From Pseudoneurospora amorphoporcata (lineage: Eukaryota; Ascomycota; Sordariomycetes; Sordariales; Sordariaceae), in contig MU859345.1 of NCBI GenBank assembly GCA_033297205.1, positions 1 to 30,872 of the forward strand: 30,872 bases of DNA. Reading direction: 5' to 3'. Of this stretch, positions 8,986-17,526 are shown one piece after another. Positions within the stretch are counted from its first letter, which is position 1, and every line of letters begins with the position of its first letter. Made by a program: the position numbers and the translations under genes. The notes under the pieces were generated by a model, which made no database searches, was not told the DNA's origin, and worked only from the letters and a program-made list of their open reading frames with translations.

Positions 8986-9425
8986 ACATGGTCAGCGAGC
9001 TTTTTTTTTGAGCTGCTAGCGGTGCTTTGCACTTCGTGGGTGCTCGTGAATGTAACCAACTGTAGCCTGAAGCGCTTTTGTCTGAAGGTTATGCACCCCT
9101 TGCTCTGACTTCGGTCGGGAGCTGGGCTGGCTTTGCCTTTGTTACATAGGTTTGTCAGGGAAGTTGGCGGACTTCCGTTGGGCTGTTTATATGGGCCTCT
9201 GGGGGTCGAGACATGGGATTTCTGGAATAATAGTGTGGTTGAGAGAGTGGAACGTTGAGCCGGATGGATGGCCGTGGCCATAGGACCCAAGCATGGTTGT
9301 GGTGGACAGTGAGACAAGGAGGGAGGAAGGATTCGGGAGATGGAGATGGAAACCGGTCATAGAAGAAGTTACGATAGACCTCGCTTGAGAGGAGGAAAAT
9401 CATCGAAAGTCATTGGTATTTTTTT

Positions 9426-9539
9426 TTCCCTTCCCTTCCCTTCCCATACACTATGCTCAGATGCTCTTCAGAAAGCAAAAGACGCCAGGAGATCCGACAC
9501 CCCAAACAAACAAACAAACAGACAAACAAACAAACAAAA
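9426..9539. repeat. Two simple repeats: (CCCTT)n and (CAAA)n
   Basis: A CCCTT pentamer run lies at about 9426-9445 and a CAAA tetramer run, with one CAGA variant, at about 9505-9539. Both are ordinary microsatellites in non-coding sequence. Confidence 0.8.
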
Positions 9540-10275
9540 CCCGATAAACGCCGTGACAGAGAGGTGTCTCCTCATTTTGATAGAATCCGAGAAAGGAAAA
9601 GAAGAACCAACATGCAATATAATCCTCCAGGATCCAGAGAAAACCGAAGCAGGCCACCGAAGCAATTTGCCAACGTCGTCGCTGCCGTTTTGCCATTCAT
9701 TCCTTATTGCGAGTGATTGCTGTCATCATCTGTCTGTCAAAGAGCCCCCAGCTCATTGTGTGGAATACCACTTCCACTTCCACTTCCCAAAGTTGCCAAG
9801 CAGAAAGAGAAAACCGTCTGTCGGGGTCGTAACAGCAAGAGATTGGTCGACCACAGATTGATTGAGCACCGCAGAGCCGGTCCAAGAAGAGGTTGTTGAA
9901 CAACCGCTTCCTGTGGCTACCGCGAGCCCTTGTCGATCGAGTCGGTGGTATTCAATTGTCGCCCTGGTATTCCATTTCGACCATCTTGCAATAGTGGTCC
10001 TGCTGACTGGCTTCGAGGGGCCTTCATCTCCTTGTCAAAGTAGCTGTGCTGCCTGGACGAAGCAGTTGATTGCTGCTTTCCCGCAGCAGTAGTAGCATTG
10101 TTGTTCGTGGTTTTGTAATCGCCTTCTTCTTCTTCCTTCTTAACGATGTTGGTAGTGGGTCGGTTGACGACGATTCTCGCACCAGGCGGACGGGTGGCGG
10201 CATTGACGTGGAAGGCATTGCAGTCTTGGATTCGGTCAATGGATCCTGCTGGCCACCATCATTTTTACTCGTGGT

Positions 10276-10540
10276 CTAGTTGAGGGCCTCTGTTCGCGGA
10301 AGACATGTCAGCCGCTGCTCCGATCCACTCGACTGCGAACTGGGATTACGTACTCTGGGCGAGAAGGACCGCAAAACGACGACGGAGGGTGATGCGGTGA
10401 CGAGACCACTTGTCATCGGGAGAGAAGCGAGCGGGGTGGGCGCTCTTGGTGATCTCCTTGTCGAGGACCTTCTTGAGCGTGTACTGGCGCGCGAGCGGCT
10501 TGCCGTCGGCGTTCTTGGCGGGGACATACATCAAATGCAT
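10276..10540 (-). CDS. NOP10: NOP10, H/ACA snoRNP core protein, two exons, 66 aa
   Basis: Exon 1 is 10540-10354 and exon 2 is 10289-10276. NOP10 is one of the four core proteins of H/ACA small nucleolar ribonucleoproteins, which guide pseudouridylation of rRNA; it binds the pseudouridine synthase Cbf5/dyskerin in the nucleolus. The protein starts MHLMYVPAKN and carries the family signature YTLKKV, then EITKSAHPARFSPDDKWSR, then ITLRRRF, as in yeast Nop10. Fungal and human members are about 64 aa. The intron (10353-10290, 64 bp) has donor GTACGT, branch GCTGAC and acceptor AACAG. It adds only four codons (KALN) before the TAG, so the last exon is very small. Without splicing the frame ends two codons later at TAA, giving nearly the same protein. 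The gene converges with NOB1. Confidence 0.95.
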
Positions 10541-11816
10541 TTTGGCGGTTTTGGTCTGAGAGCTGACGGGCTTGGATGTGTGGTGGTGATGTGTGGTTTG
10601 GTGGGTGTGGGATCGTGAGAGTTGCCGGATCAATCTGCTGCCTTTCGATAATTTTCGACTGTGCCGCGCCGACGACGATGGAAAGAAACTGCACGAAAAA
10701 TGGAATGGTCTGTGCGCTTTTTTGGGTCGCTTAAGGCAGGCGGTGTGGGGGAAGTTACCCCACACTGCAAGGCACGGCTAACTGGAGATGGGGATTAATG
10801 GGGCTTGGAGATTGAGCCCCTGTTCATGTCATTGCTGTGCACGGAACTGTCTGCTGGAATTGGAAAAGAAACTTGGATCTTGGCCAGCCCACGGCAGTCA
10901 ATGGTCTATTGAACAAGACCGCATATCGATTCACGCCGCTCAGTTCTTCATTTTGCCCAAACATTGCCCAGCATCAACAACTCGATTATTCACTGTTCAG
11001 TGTGCCGCGGGTACGGAATTCACACTCCGTCAAACATGGTCATCTTGTCGTGGCTTCGGGGGGTTGACCAAAGTGCCGCGGACAAAGGCTTCCAGAACAA
11101 TGTCTTATTCTTTTTACATCGAGTCCCGTCTTCTCTCCCTGTCCCTCCTTTCTCTGGCTCATGAACAAATTCCCTTTGAAAACGCCTCCGGCAAAATGCC
11201 GTATCGTTCCGGCGCAGCGCCGTTGTTCAGGTCTTTCTGGGACATGACCATGATCAACGCCTCTTGCAAAGAGTTTACGCCCGTTCTTCGGGGGGAATCA
11301 TCCCAAATTCCGAACAATGTTCTTCCCTTTCACCGGGGGTGTTGTCCCCTGATTCCGGAACAACAGTCGCCTTGTCCCATGTCAATGTCCTGAACAGTCT
11401 TGGCAACCTTGATGGCACAAAGAGTTTACTCCCGTTCTCTGGGTAGACTCATCCAGTGTATCGAATAATACCATTCACAAATACCCTTTCACCGGGTGTA
11501 TCCTCCTGTGAACCGGACACTACAGCCGTTGTTCCATCTCAGTGTCCTGAACTATCTCGTCGTCAACCTTGATGGCATCGCCTTTCCAGAAGCATAAATA
11601 CTCGATGAACCTTGGCCAGAATCCAAAATGTTCTTCTCATCATCACACTCAACAGGTCTCAAATCAACAAGACTAGTCAACCAACCGCGTACGAGAGAAA
11701 GCATTCCAAAAACAAGGTAACCACCCCAACCCACCACTAACAAATACCACCACCACAATCAAGCATCATCATCAAGGTAGAGGTAAGCCTCTCCACCCCC
11801 AGAACCAACCACCAAA
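10541..11816. other. Intergenic region between divergent NOP10 and the Cys-rich gene
   Basis: About 1.28 kb upstream of two divergent genes. A 201-codon open frame (10788-11393) crosses it but overlaps the tandem duplication and has no protein-like features. Close to the gene at 11817 the sequence becomes CA- and TC-rich (CATCATCACAC, CAACCACCAAA), which is typical of fungal 5' UTRs. Confidence 0.6.
11271..11580. repeat. Diverged tandem duplication, period about 151-160 bp
   Basis: Unit 1 (11271-11421) and unit 2 (11422 to about 11580) both begin GAGTTTAC(G/T)CCCGTTCT and both contain CCCTTTCACCGGG, then TGTCCTGAAC, and end CAACCTTGATGGCA. Similarity is clear but interrupted by many substitutions and small indels, so the duplication is old. 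A third, weaker copy may lie upstream from about 11120 (GAGTCCCGTCTTCT...). Neither unit keeps an open frame. Confidence 0.7.
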
Positions 11817-12209
11817 ATGTGTCAAGGCCGCATCATCTCCTATTACTGCCTCTCGGCCCTCCGCGGCAACCCCAACTGCCCCTGCTCCCGCCTCGCCTCC
11901 CGCTCCCGCGGCGGACGCAGCATCCCCGCCTGGATGTGCTACTTCGACATGGGCACCGCTCAGTGCTGCGGGCGGCATTCGCGCTCCCTCAGCTGCGGCG
12001 ACTGTCCGTATAACACGTATGGCCGACGTGGCGACCGCTGCTCGGTTTATGTGCATCTGGGAAAGAACCTGTGCCCGGCTTGTAAGGGGGGCAGGGCCGA
12101 GGAGGGGAGAATGATGCGGGACATGGAGAGGCTGAGGGAGGAGGATCAGTTTGGAGCCGCGGAGGATGTGGATGTTTTGATGAGGGAGTTTGAGAGGATG
12201 GGGTTTTGA
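11817..12209 (+). CDS. Small cysteine-rich hypothetical protein, 130 aa
   Basis: An intronless ORF with a good start context (CCAAAATG). The product has 12 cysteines: Cys2, 11, 21, 23, 41, 50, 51, 60, 63, 75, 86 and 89. They include two CxxC pairs (CGDC at 60-63, CPAC at 86-89), a CPC and a CC, with His54 nearby, an arrangement that fits zinc binding. The last 40 residues have no cysteine and look like a charged amphipathic helix (RMMRDMERLREEDQ). There is no signal peptide or membrane segment, so it is unlikely to be a secreted effector. The layout MC-x5-I-x-Y-x-C at the start and CPxC near the end recalls a family of small uncharacterised Pezizomycotina proteins, but that is from memory and uncertain. 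Function unknown. Confidence 0.7.
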   Translation: MCQGRIISYYCLSALRGNPNCPCSRLASRSRGGRSIPAWMCYFDMGTAQCCGRHSRSLSCGDCPYNTYGRRGDRCSVYVHLGKNLCPACKGGRAEEGRMMRDMERLREEDQFGAAEDVDVLMREFERMGF

Positions 12210-12569
12210 TGAGGGGGTGGGTAGATGGGGAGGTAAGTTGGTTGTAAGACTTGTCTCTTGGGTGGGGGTGGTAGGTATGGCCATCGTGTAAGATGGTCGC
12301 ATGTTGTTTTTGGCTTACATGTTTAGGTTTGAGTGTCGTAGATCATATCATACTCGTGGGTCGGGTACATCTCTGGTAGACGGCCGTAATAATCAATTGA
12401 GTCCTTGCCTTTTTCAAAAATGTTCTACTTGCAAGTGACTGCTCTGATATTTTTCCACGCTGTTATGTAAAAAGGAGACGTTTCCTCGTAGAAACATTCA
12501 AACCAGATTGTGGTACATAAGTACATGCTCTTGACCCACATCCAACAAAATCGGACCATATCAGTTCAA

Positions 12570-12661
12570 TCGGGTATGGTGTAGCGGTAACATCGTTGAC
12601 TCTCACTTCTCAGGAGTGACTGCTCTCTCAACAGCCCCGGGTTCGACTCCCGGTATCCGAG
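12570..12661 (+). tRNA. tRNA-Glu (anticodon CUC) with 21-nt intron
   Basis: The acceptor stem pairs TCGGGTA (12570-12576) with TATCCGA (12654-12660, one G-U). The D-arm region GGTGTAGCGGTAACATC is typical of tRNA-Glu and doubles as the A box. The anticodon stem pairs GTTGA (12595-12599) with TCAAC (12628-12632). The anticodon CTC is at 12602-12604. The intron 12606-12626 sits one base 3' of the anticodon, where eukaryotic tRNA introns lie. The T arm is CCGGG-TTCGACT-CCCGG (B box GGTTCGACTCC). Within the precursor TCACT (12603-12607) can pair with AGTGA (12615-12619), forming an anticodon-intron hairpin. The exact intron ends are inferred. Confidence 0.93.
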
Positions 12662-12671
12662 TCTCAATATC

Positions 12672-12690
12672 TTTTTGTATTATCTTTTTT
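12672..12690 (+). terminator. RNA polymerase III terminator of tRNA-Glu
   Basis: A run of five T (12672-12676) starts 10 bases after the mature tRNA end, and a run of six T follows at 12685-12690. Short T runs just downstream are the standard Pol III stop. Confidence 0.75.
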
Positions 12691-12898
12691 CCTTTTGTTA
12701 TTTTGGATTTGCTGCCATTGTTGAGATGGCCTCTTCTCCTTCATCAGACCGTGTTCCTCATTCATTCATTGTTTTCCCGGTTCCTTTTTGCATTCTTTGT
12801 GCGTCCAGCACCGACGAAAAAAAAGCTGAAAATCGTTGTGCGTGCATCATAATGGTCCTTTTTCCCAAATCTTCCATCAGCCTCACCTCCTTCGTCGC

Positions 12899-14088
12899 TC
12901 ACTTGGGATCGGGAGCAGCACCGACAGCCTCAACCTTCCTCTGTAGCTCCAGGATCTCAGCGGCCGTCAACGGCTTGTCGGAACGCTTGAATCCTTCCTC
13001 GATCGGGAGCCTTTCCTCCTCTGTTGAATTTGTTAGCGCTGTACTTTACTGCACGGAACGGGCACTGAATGCATCCCGCATCCCGCCCCAGTCCCCTGCC
13101 GGCACTCTTCCTTCCCCATCCCAACCATCACCTCGCCCTCCCTTCTCTTTACCTCTTCACTACCCCCTCCAACCTCAAAGAACATTGAAAGAAGAAAATT
13201 TTTTTTTTTTAAACTCACCAAACATAACCCTCACCCACCTCGTCTCCGCCCCGCCCTCCGTCCCCCGCCCAAACACCCTCAAATACGCCGCCGTCTCAAT
13301 CGCGCTGGACCGCAAATCCTCCCTACTCATGCTGAACCCCCCGGGGCTCATCCTGGGTCCCTCGGCAATCCTGAACCCGCGCATGTGCGCCGCCTTTTCG
13401 ATAGAAATCCGCTCGTCATCGTCGCCGAGGACCTTTAGCACCGCGGCCCAGATCTCGGGCGCGAACGAGTGGTTATCGCCCGTTGCGACGTCGCGTCTGG
13501 AAAGCGAGCCGTCGTGCTCGATGACGCCGTGCTTGTTGAGGTCGTCGAGGTGGAAGGTCACCCAGGAGCTCACCCAGGACTGCCAGGAGCCGGACCCGGT
13601 GGTGGTGGAGGCCTGCAGGGCTTTGAGGCCGACTATCAGCGTGGCGTCGGGGGCTAGGTTGATGCCGCGCTTGAGACCCTGCATGAGCGCGGCGAGGGAC
13701 ACGTCGGCGCCGGAGCGGGGGAGGTAGCCGTGGTTGGCGAGGGTGTTGAGCATGGGGCAGGGGGAGCGGCCTTTTTACCTTTTCTTGTTAGCGCTAATCT
13801 GTGTGTGTGTGATCTTGGTGATGACGTCGAGCGGAGCGAGGGAAGAAAGAAAAAAGGAAAGAAAAAGGGGGAAAAAAAAAAGGAAGAAAGGAAGAAAGGA
13901 AGAGGAGGAAGGAAAGGGGATAAAGTACGGTCGCCAGGCCCCGGCTTCTGCCACGTGTGATCTTCCTCCTTATCTTCGCTTTGTCCGGTGAGTTTGGCGT
14001 AGGCTTCTATTCCCCCGGCGAGGATGGAGGTGAGGAACGACAAGACTTTGATGCCGAGGGTTGTGGATGTGATGTTTGAGGAGGACAT
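12899..14088 (-). CDS. Heme-thiolate haloperoxidase family (peroxidase family 2) protein, three exons, 277 aa
   Basis: Exons are 14088-13929, 13770-13219 and 13020-12899. Splice donors are GTACTT and GTGAGT, acceptors AAAAAG and CAACAG, and both introns carry GCGCTAAC branch sites. The family includes chloroperoxidase and unspecific peroxygenases, which use a cysteine-ligated heme and H2O2. The joined exons give PGPGDRRSPCPMLNTLANHG, the family signature with Cys58 as proximal heme ligand. The distal motif EHDGS follows (Glu138, His139, Asp140, Ser142), with Glu138 the likely acid-base residue. The third exon supplies the conserved EERLPIEEGFKRSDKPLT. At 277 aa it matches the short members. 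The N-terminus has a hydrophobic patch (about residues 11-27) but no standard signal peptide with a cleavage site, so it may be intracellular or membrane-associated. Substrate unknown. Confidence 0.93.
13771..13928 (-). repeat. Long polypyrimidine tract inside haloperoxidase intron 1
   Basis: This 158-bp intron includes about 80 bases (13838-13920) that are almost pure pyrimidine on the transcribed strand, with runs of 6-10 T or C, followed by a (CA)n stretch and the branch site GCTAAC. On the plus strand it appears as a GAAAG/GGAAGAAA tract. It is a simple-sequence expansion inside an intron. Confidence 0.8.
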
Positions 14089-14847
14089 GGTGGGGGGTCT
14101 GTTGTCGTCTTGCTGGTCCTAGGTCTTTGGGTGTGTGTGTGTGTGTGTGTGTGTTGCTTGTAGGTGAGTGTGGTTCAGGTAGGTAACTGGTGAGAAGTTT
14201 GAGCTTTAATTAGTAGGTAGGTGATGGGTAGTTAGTATGAGTAGTTAGTTGGTGATGAGATGGAAGGGGGTGAGTGGTTGATCGATGTTGATGAGGTTAA
14301 AGTTTAAGTTGGGAGCTACCTCTACCCCGGTTTTGACCTCGATCTGGACCTTGCTCCCGAGCTGCTGCTCCCACTTTTGGGCTGAAACAACATCATTTTT
14401 TCACCTGCTCGTACATTGAGTTGGCCAGCTTCTAGTGCAGGTTGAATGGAGCAAGCTCATCCAATGATGTTTCGTGATACGAACTGATGGATTGATCTCC
14501 AATCAAGCCAATTGGTGCGACCATAGGGCAATCCTGCATGCCACGCAGCTCGCCATGATGGTTCAATGTGGAAAGTCGGGAGCTGTATCGATAACATATG
14601 TATGTATGGATGGTATGACGGTGTGGTTGTCTGGATCCTTTGATTATTGCATTTTTTTTTTTTTTCCTAAAGTTCTTACAGGCACCACCCGACCCATCTA
14701 CGGGCAACGTTTCGTTCTCTGGAACAACACCACATCACATCTCACAATTTCCATCCATCGCCTTCTTCAAAATCCCATTTCCGCCGTTCTCCCCCCTTCT
14801 TTGCTCATTGTAATCCCAGCTCCCGAACCATGTTGCCTCTCCTTGCC
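14089..14847. other. Intergenic region with (GT)12 microsatellite
   Basis: About 760 bp between the haloperoxidase gene start and the 3' end of the next gene on the same strand. It contains a GT dinucleotide run at 14131-14154 followed by TAGGTAG/GTTAGT-rich sequence, and a T run near 14651. No coding frame is convincing. Confidence 0.7.
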
Positions 14848-17526
14848 TCACTGCCACAAACTCATCCCATTCATCCCCTCCATCCCCTGATAGGCATTCA
14901 AGTTATACATCAATCCGCCTCCTTGGCTTTGTTGCATGCTGCTGCCACCGACATCGACCAGCTGATAATCTCCATATGCACATGCGGACTGCTGCTGAGG
15001 AAGGCCGATATCAAACGCCGACTCGGCACCTGAAAAGTCCAAATCAAAATACTCATGCGTAGTCAACGACGGCGTTCCCACCATGGAACTTGCTCCTGAG
15101 CTATTCCTCGGCGGTACCAGCAAGGTATTTGATGGAGTAGGAGCGGTCCAAGACCCGCCGTAGATGCTTCCTGTCCCAGTTACCGAGATGGACTCCATGT
15201 CTGGACTGGAGAGGGATGCTGACACCACACTTGGGGGGGAGTAACAAGATGTCATGATACCCAGTCCCATATCCGGGAGAGGAGGCCTGGTAGGGATTTT
15301 GATACCTCTAGTCTGCTGGCTGTGCGGTTCCTGACCCTCCATGTCCATCTGCCGTAGCTGCAGTGCCTGCGTCAACTCCGCAACCAGGTTCTCGGCCGTG
15401 GCTACGCCAACATCCATCAACGCCTGCTGCTGATCGAGCTTGTTGCTTTTGCTGCTGTTAAGCGTCACGTTCAGCGTGACGGCCAGGATGATGCTCGTTT
15501 TGGCCGCGATGGGTCCAAGGTGGAACTTGGCCTTCCACATGCCTGACATAAACCCCAGCGCCTCGGTGAGGATCTGCTGCAAGACGTGAACGGTCCGTTG
15601 AGGATGCGACGAGTTGTCAAGTTCCCTCAGTCGGGAAACCGTCCAGCAAGCAGCTAGCACTGCGCGACACGCGTCTGTCCAGAGGAGGTGGCCTGCCATG
15701 CTGGGGATGTCCATGTCTGACGGGATGCGAGACTGGTAGAGGGATTGAAACTCGTGAAAGACGGAGGTGGAGGAGTCCCAGATTTCCATCAGGGAAGTCC
15801 TCTGTGAGCCGTGGGCCGGGCAGCTGAGCGTGGAGGCGAGGTTGATGATGGTGAGGAAGGAGTGCAAGGTGCTAGAAAGCACAGACTGCTGAAGAGCTTG
15901 GATGGGGTCTGCCGGACTTGTGTGAGAGCCGGTGCCGGGCTGAAGTGATGTTGGAAGCTCAGCAACCATCTCCTCATACGCCGCCCTAAGCTCGTTCTGC
16001 ATCTGCGCCGGGTCCGAGGCTTTAGACGAGTATAAAGCCTGTTGCATAGGCCCGATAACCCTCGCCAGTTTTGCGGCAGCAATACCAAAGGCTAGATCAG
16101 CGCTTGTCTGCTCGTCAGCCTTACAGCTTAGGATCGCGTTTGATGTTGCTATCCCATCACCTTCGGGGCCGCCAAGATCAGCAGTCGTCGGCAAAGGACA
16201 ATCACAATCCCCTTCCTCCTCCGCCAACCTCAAACTACACTGCGTCCCGCTCCTAACACAATACTCCAGATTCAACCTAACAAAACACCACCACAGCCTC
16301 TTCCTAACCTCCGCATGATACGGACTAACATCCGCAAAGAGGCCAGGGTCGCGATGTAACCCCATATTCAAGACAATTTGCGTCGTGATACCTTGTAGAC
16401 CCATCAGGTCGTAGGTCTTGTCTGTGTCGCTTGCTGATATGGTTTTTAGGACTATGAGAAGGAGGTGGACTTGCACGACGCCGATGCAGGGTTTCTGGAA
16501 CCGACTGGATGAGTGGAGGAAGATCTCGACTTGGCGGGCTAGACTTCTACCGTACAGACGGTCAGAGGAAGAAAGTTGCATGGCGATGGCCATGGCTAGT
16601 AGCACTTTGGAGACGTGAACGGGATGAGACAAAGTGCCGGCGTAGATACGGTCCACGTCGGTGGTGAGGGCCTTTGGGTCTAGGATGGTGTAGATCCTGC
16701 CGTAGGTAGCTTGGAATTGGGCGCACCAGCGGTCGCAGGTTATCCGGTCGGGGAGGAGGAGTTTGAGGTCTGTGTCGTTGGACAGGGTATTTGGGAGAGT
16801 AGGGGGGATGGCGTTGTGCAGACGGAGCATAGTCTTGAGCTCGTGGAAGGCTTTGCGGCTGGCGTTGAAGGGCTCGGAATGGTCGAGAAGAGCGCGGACG
16901 ACGTCCATTTCGTTGCAAGGGGCCATCCAGTGGCTTAGACCGATCATGCGGGTTTTGCAGGCGGAGGAGGAGGAGGAGATTTGGAAGCGTGGGCTTCGCG
17001 GGCTGGGAAGTGGTGAGGGTAGTCGGGAGAAGGGGGACAGGGAGCGGTCGATGCTGAGCATTGGCTCTGGTGTCTCCCTGATGGAGGAGGAGCAGCTCTC
17101 GGGAGGAGTATGTGTTTGGATGGGCGGGACGACCTCGATGGAGGGTGTTTGAGGAGGACTTCTGCTGGAAGCCTTTGTGGTCGTTGCCTTTGTCTTGTTG
17201 GAACGAGGACTGGATGTGGGATTTTGATGGTGATGGCGGTCCTTGTGACTGCTGTAGACACAGCTCGATGGATGACCGCGGTCTTTGCATGGCTTGCATG
17301 GTGTTTCTCGATCGCAACGAATTTTGCGAGTTCGACATTGTTCACATGATACGGCTTCTCTAACTCTGGGCCGTTTTCTTCCACGTCCGACATCTTTCTC
17401 GAAGGTGGCGGCAGTGAGGTGACTGAATGTTAGAGCCATTGTGGTGGTTCCGCGCTGCTTGGGCGAGGGAACTCGGTGTGTTTTGGACTTGTAATCTGGA
17501 GATCGTTGTACGTGGGAAGAAAACAT
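14848..17526 (-). CDS. Zn2Cys6 fungal-specific transcription factor, 892 aa
   Basis: A single uninterrupted frame. Residues 61-89 form a Zn2Cys6 binuclear cluster with Cys61, 64, 71, 77, 80 and 89 (spacing 2-6-5-2-8), preceded by a basic segment GRGRKRPRVRE. A low-complexity Ser/Pro/Thr stretch follows (about 90-185), then a helical region with the hallmarks of the fungal-specific transcription factor domain (about 260-620). In it, MGLHRDPGL and RKRLWWCFVRLNLE are the landmark motifs. The tail is rich in Ser, Gly and Gln and may activate. Such proteins act in the nucleus on paired CGG triplets. The first ATG (17526) has a weak context (AAACATG); ATG at 17439 (residue 30, MALTFSHL) has a better one (CACAATGG) and may be the true start. 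Target genes are unknown. Confidence 0.93.
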   Translation of the reverse strand: MFSSHVQRSPDYKSKTHRVPSPKQRGTTTMALTFSHLTAATFEKDVGRGRKRPRVREAVSCEQCRTRKIRCDRETPCKPCKDRGHPSSCVYSSHKDRHHHQNPTSSPRSNKTKATTTKASSRSPPQTPSIEVVPPIQTHTPPESCSSSIRETPEPMLSIDRSLSPFSRLPSPLPSPRSPRFQISSSSSACKTRMIGLSHWMAPCNEMDVVRALLDHSEPFNASRKAFHELKTMLRLHNAIPPTLPNTLSNDTDLKLLLPDRITCDRWCAQFQATYGRIYTILDPKALTTDVDRIYAGTLSHPVHVSKVLLAMAIAMQLSSSDRLYGRSLARQVEIFLHSSSRFQKPCIGVVQVHLLLIVLKTISASDTDKTYDLMGLQGITTQIVLNMGLHRDPGLFADVSPYHAEVRKRLWWCFVRLNLEYCVRSGTQCSLRLAEEEGDCDCPLPTTADLGGPEGDGIATSNAILSCKADEQTSADLAFGIAAAKLARVIGPMQQALYSSKASDPAQMQNELRAAYEEMVAELPTSLQPGTGSHTSPADPIQALQQSVLSSTLHSFLTIINLASTLSCPAHGSQRTSLMEIWDSSTSVFHEFQSLYQSRIPSDMDIPSMAGHLLWTDACRAVLAACWTVSRLRELDNSSHPQRTVHVLQQILTEALGFMSGMWKAKFHLGPIAAKTSIILAVTLNVTLNSSKSNKLDQQQALMDVGVATAENLVAELTQALQLRQMDMEGQEPHSQQTRGIKIPTRPPLPDMGLGIMTSCYSPPSVVSASLSSPDMESISVTGTGSIYGGSWTAPTPSNTLLVPPRNSSGASSMVGTPSLTTHEYFDLDFSGAESAFDIGLPQQQSACAYGDYQLVDVGGSSMQQSQGGGLMYNLNAYQGMEGMNGMSLWQ

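Larger units (their letters stand above)
8232..10275. other. Non-coding region between convergent NOB1 and NOP10
   Basis: About 2 kb between the 3' ends of two convergent genes. Open frames here are short and low in complexity, and none resembles a protein I know. The region holds T-runs, the degenerate minisatellite at 8735-8985, a CCCTT run near 9426-9445 and a CAAA run at 9505-9539. It must include the two terminators and 3' UTRs. Confidence 0.6.

Noticed and set aside
10788..11393. 201-codon plus-strand frame upstream of the Cys-rich gene
   Set aside because: It overlaps the diverged tandem duplication, has no domain or biased codon use, and indels between the two units break the frame.
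16562..17338. 258-codon minus-strand frame rich in Pro, Arg and Ser
   Set aside because: Alternate-frame shadow of the Zn2Cys6 gene at 14848-17526.
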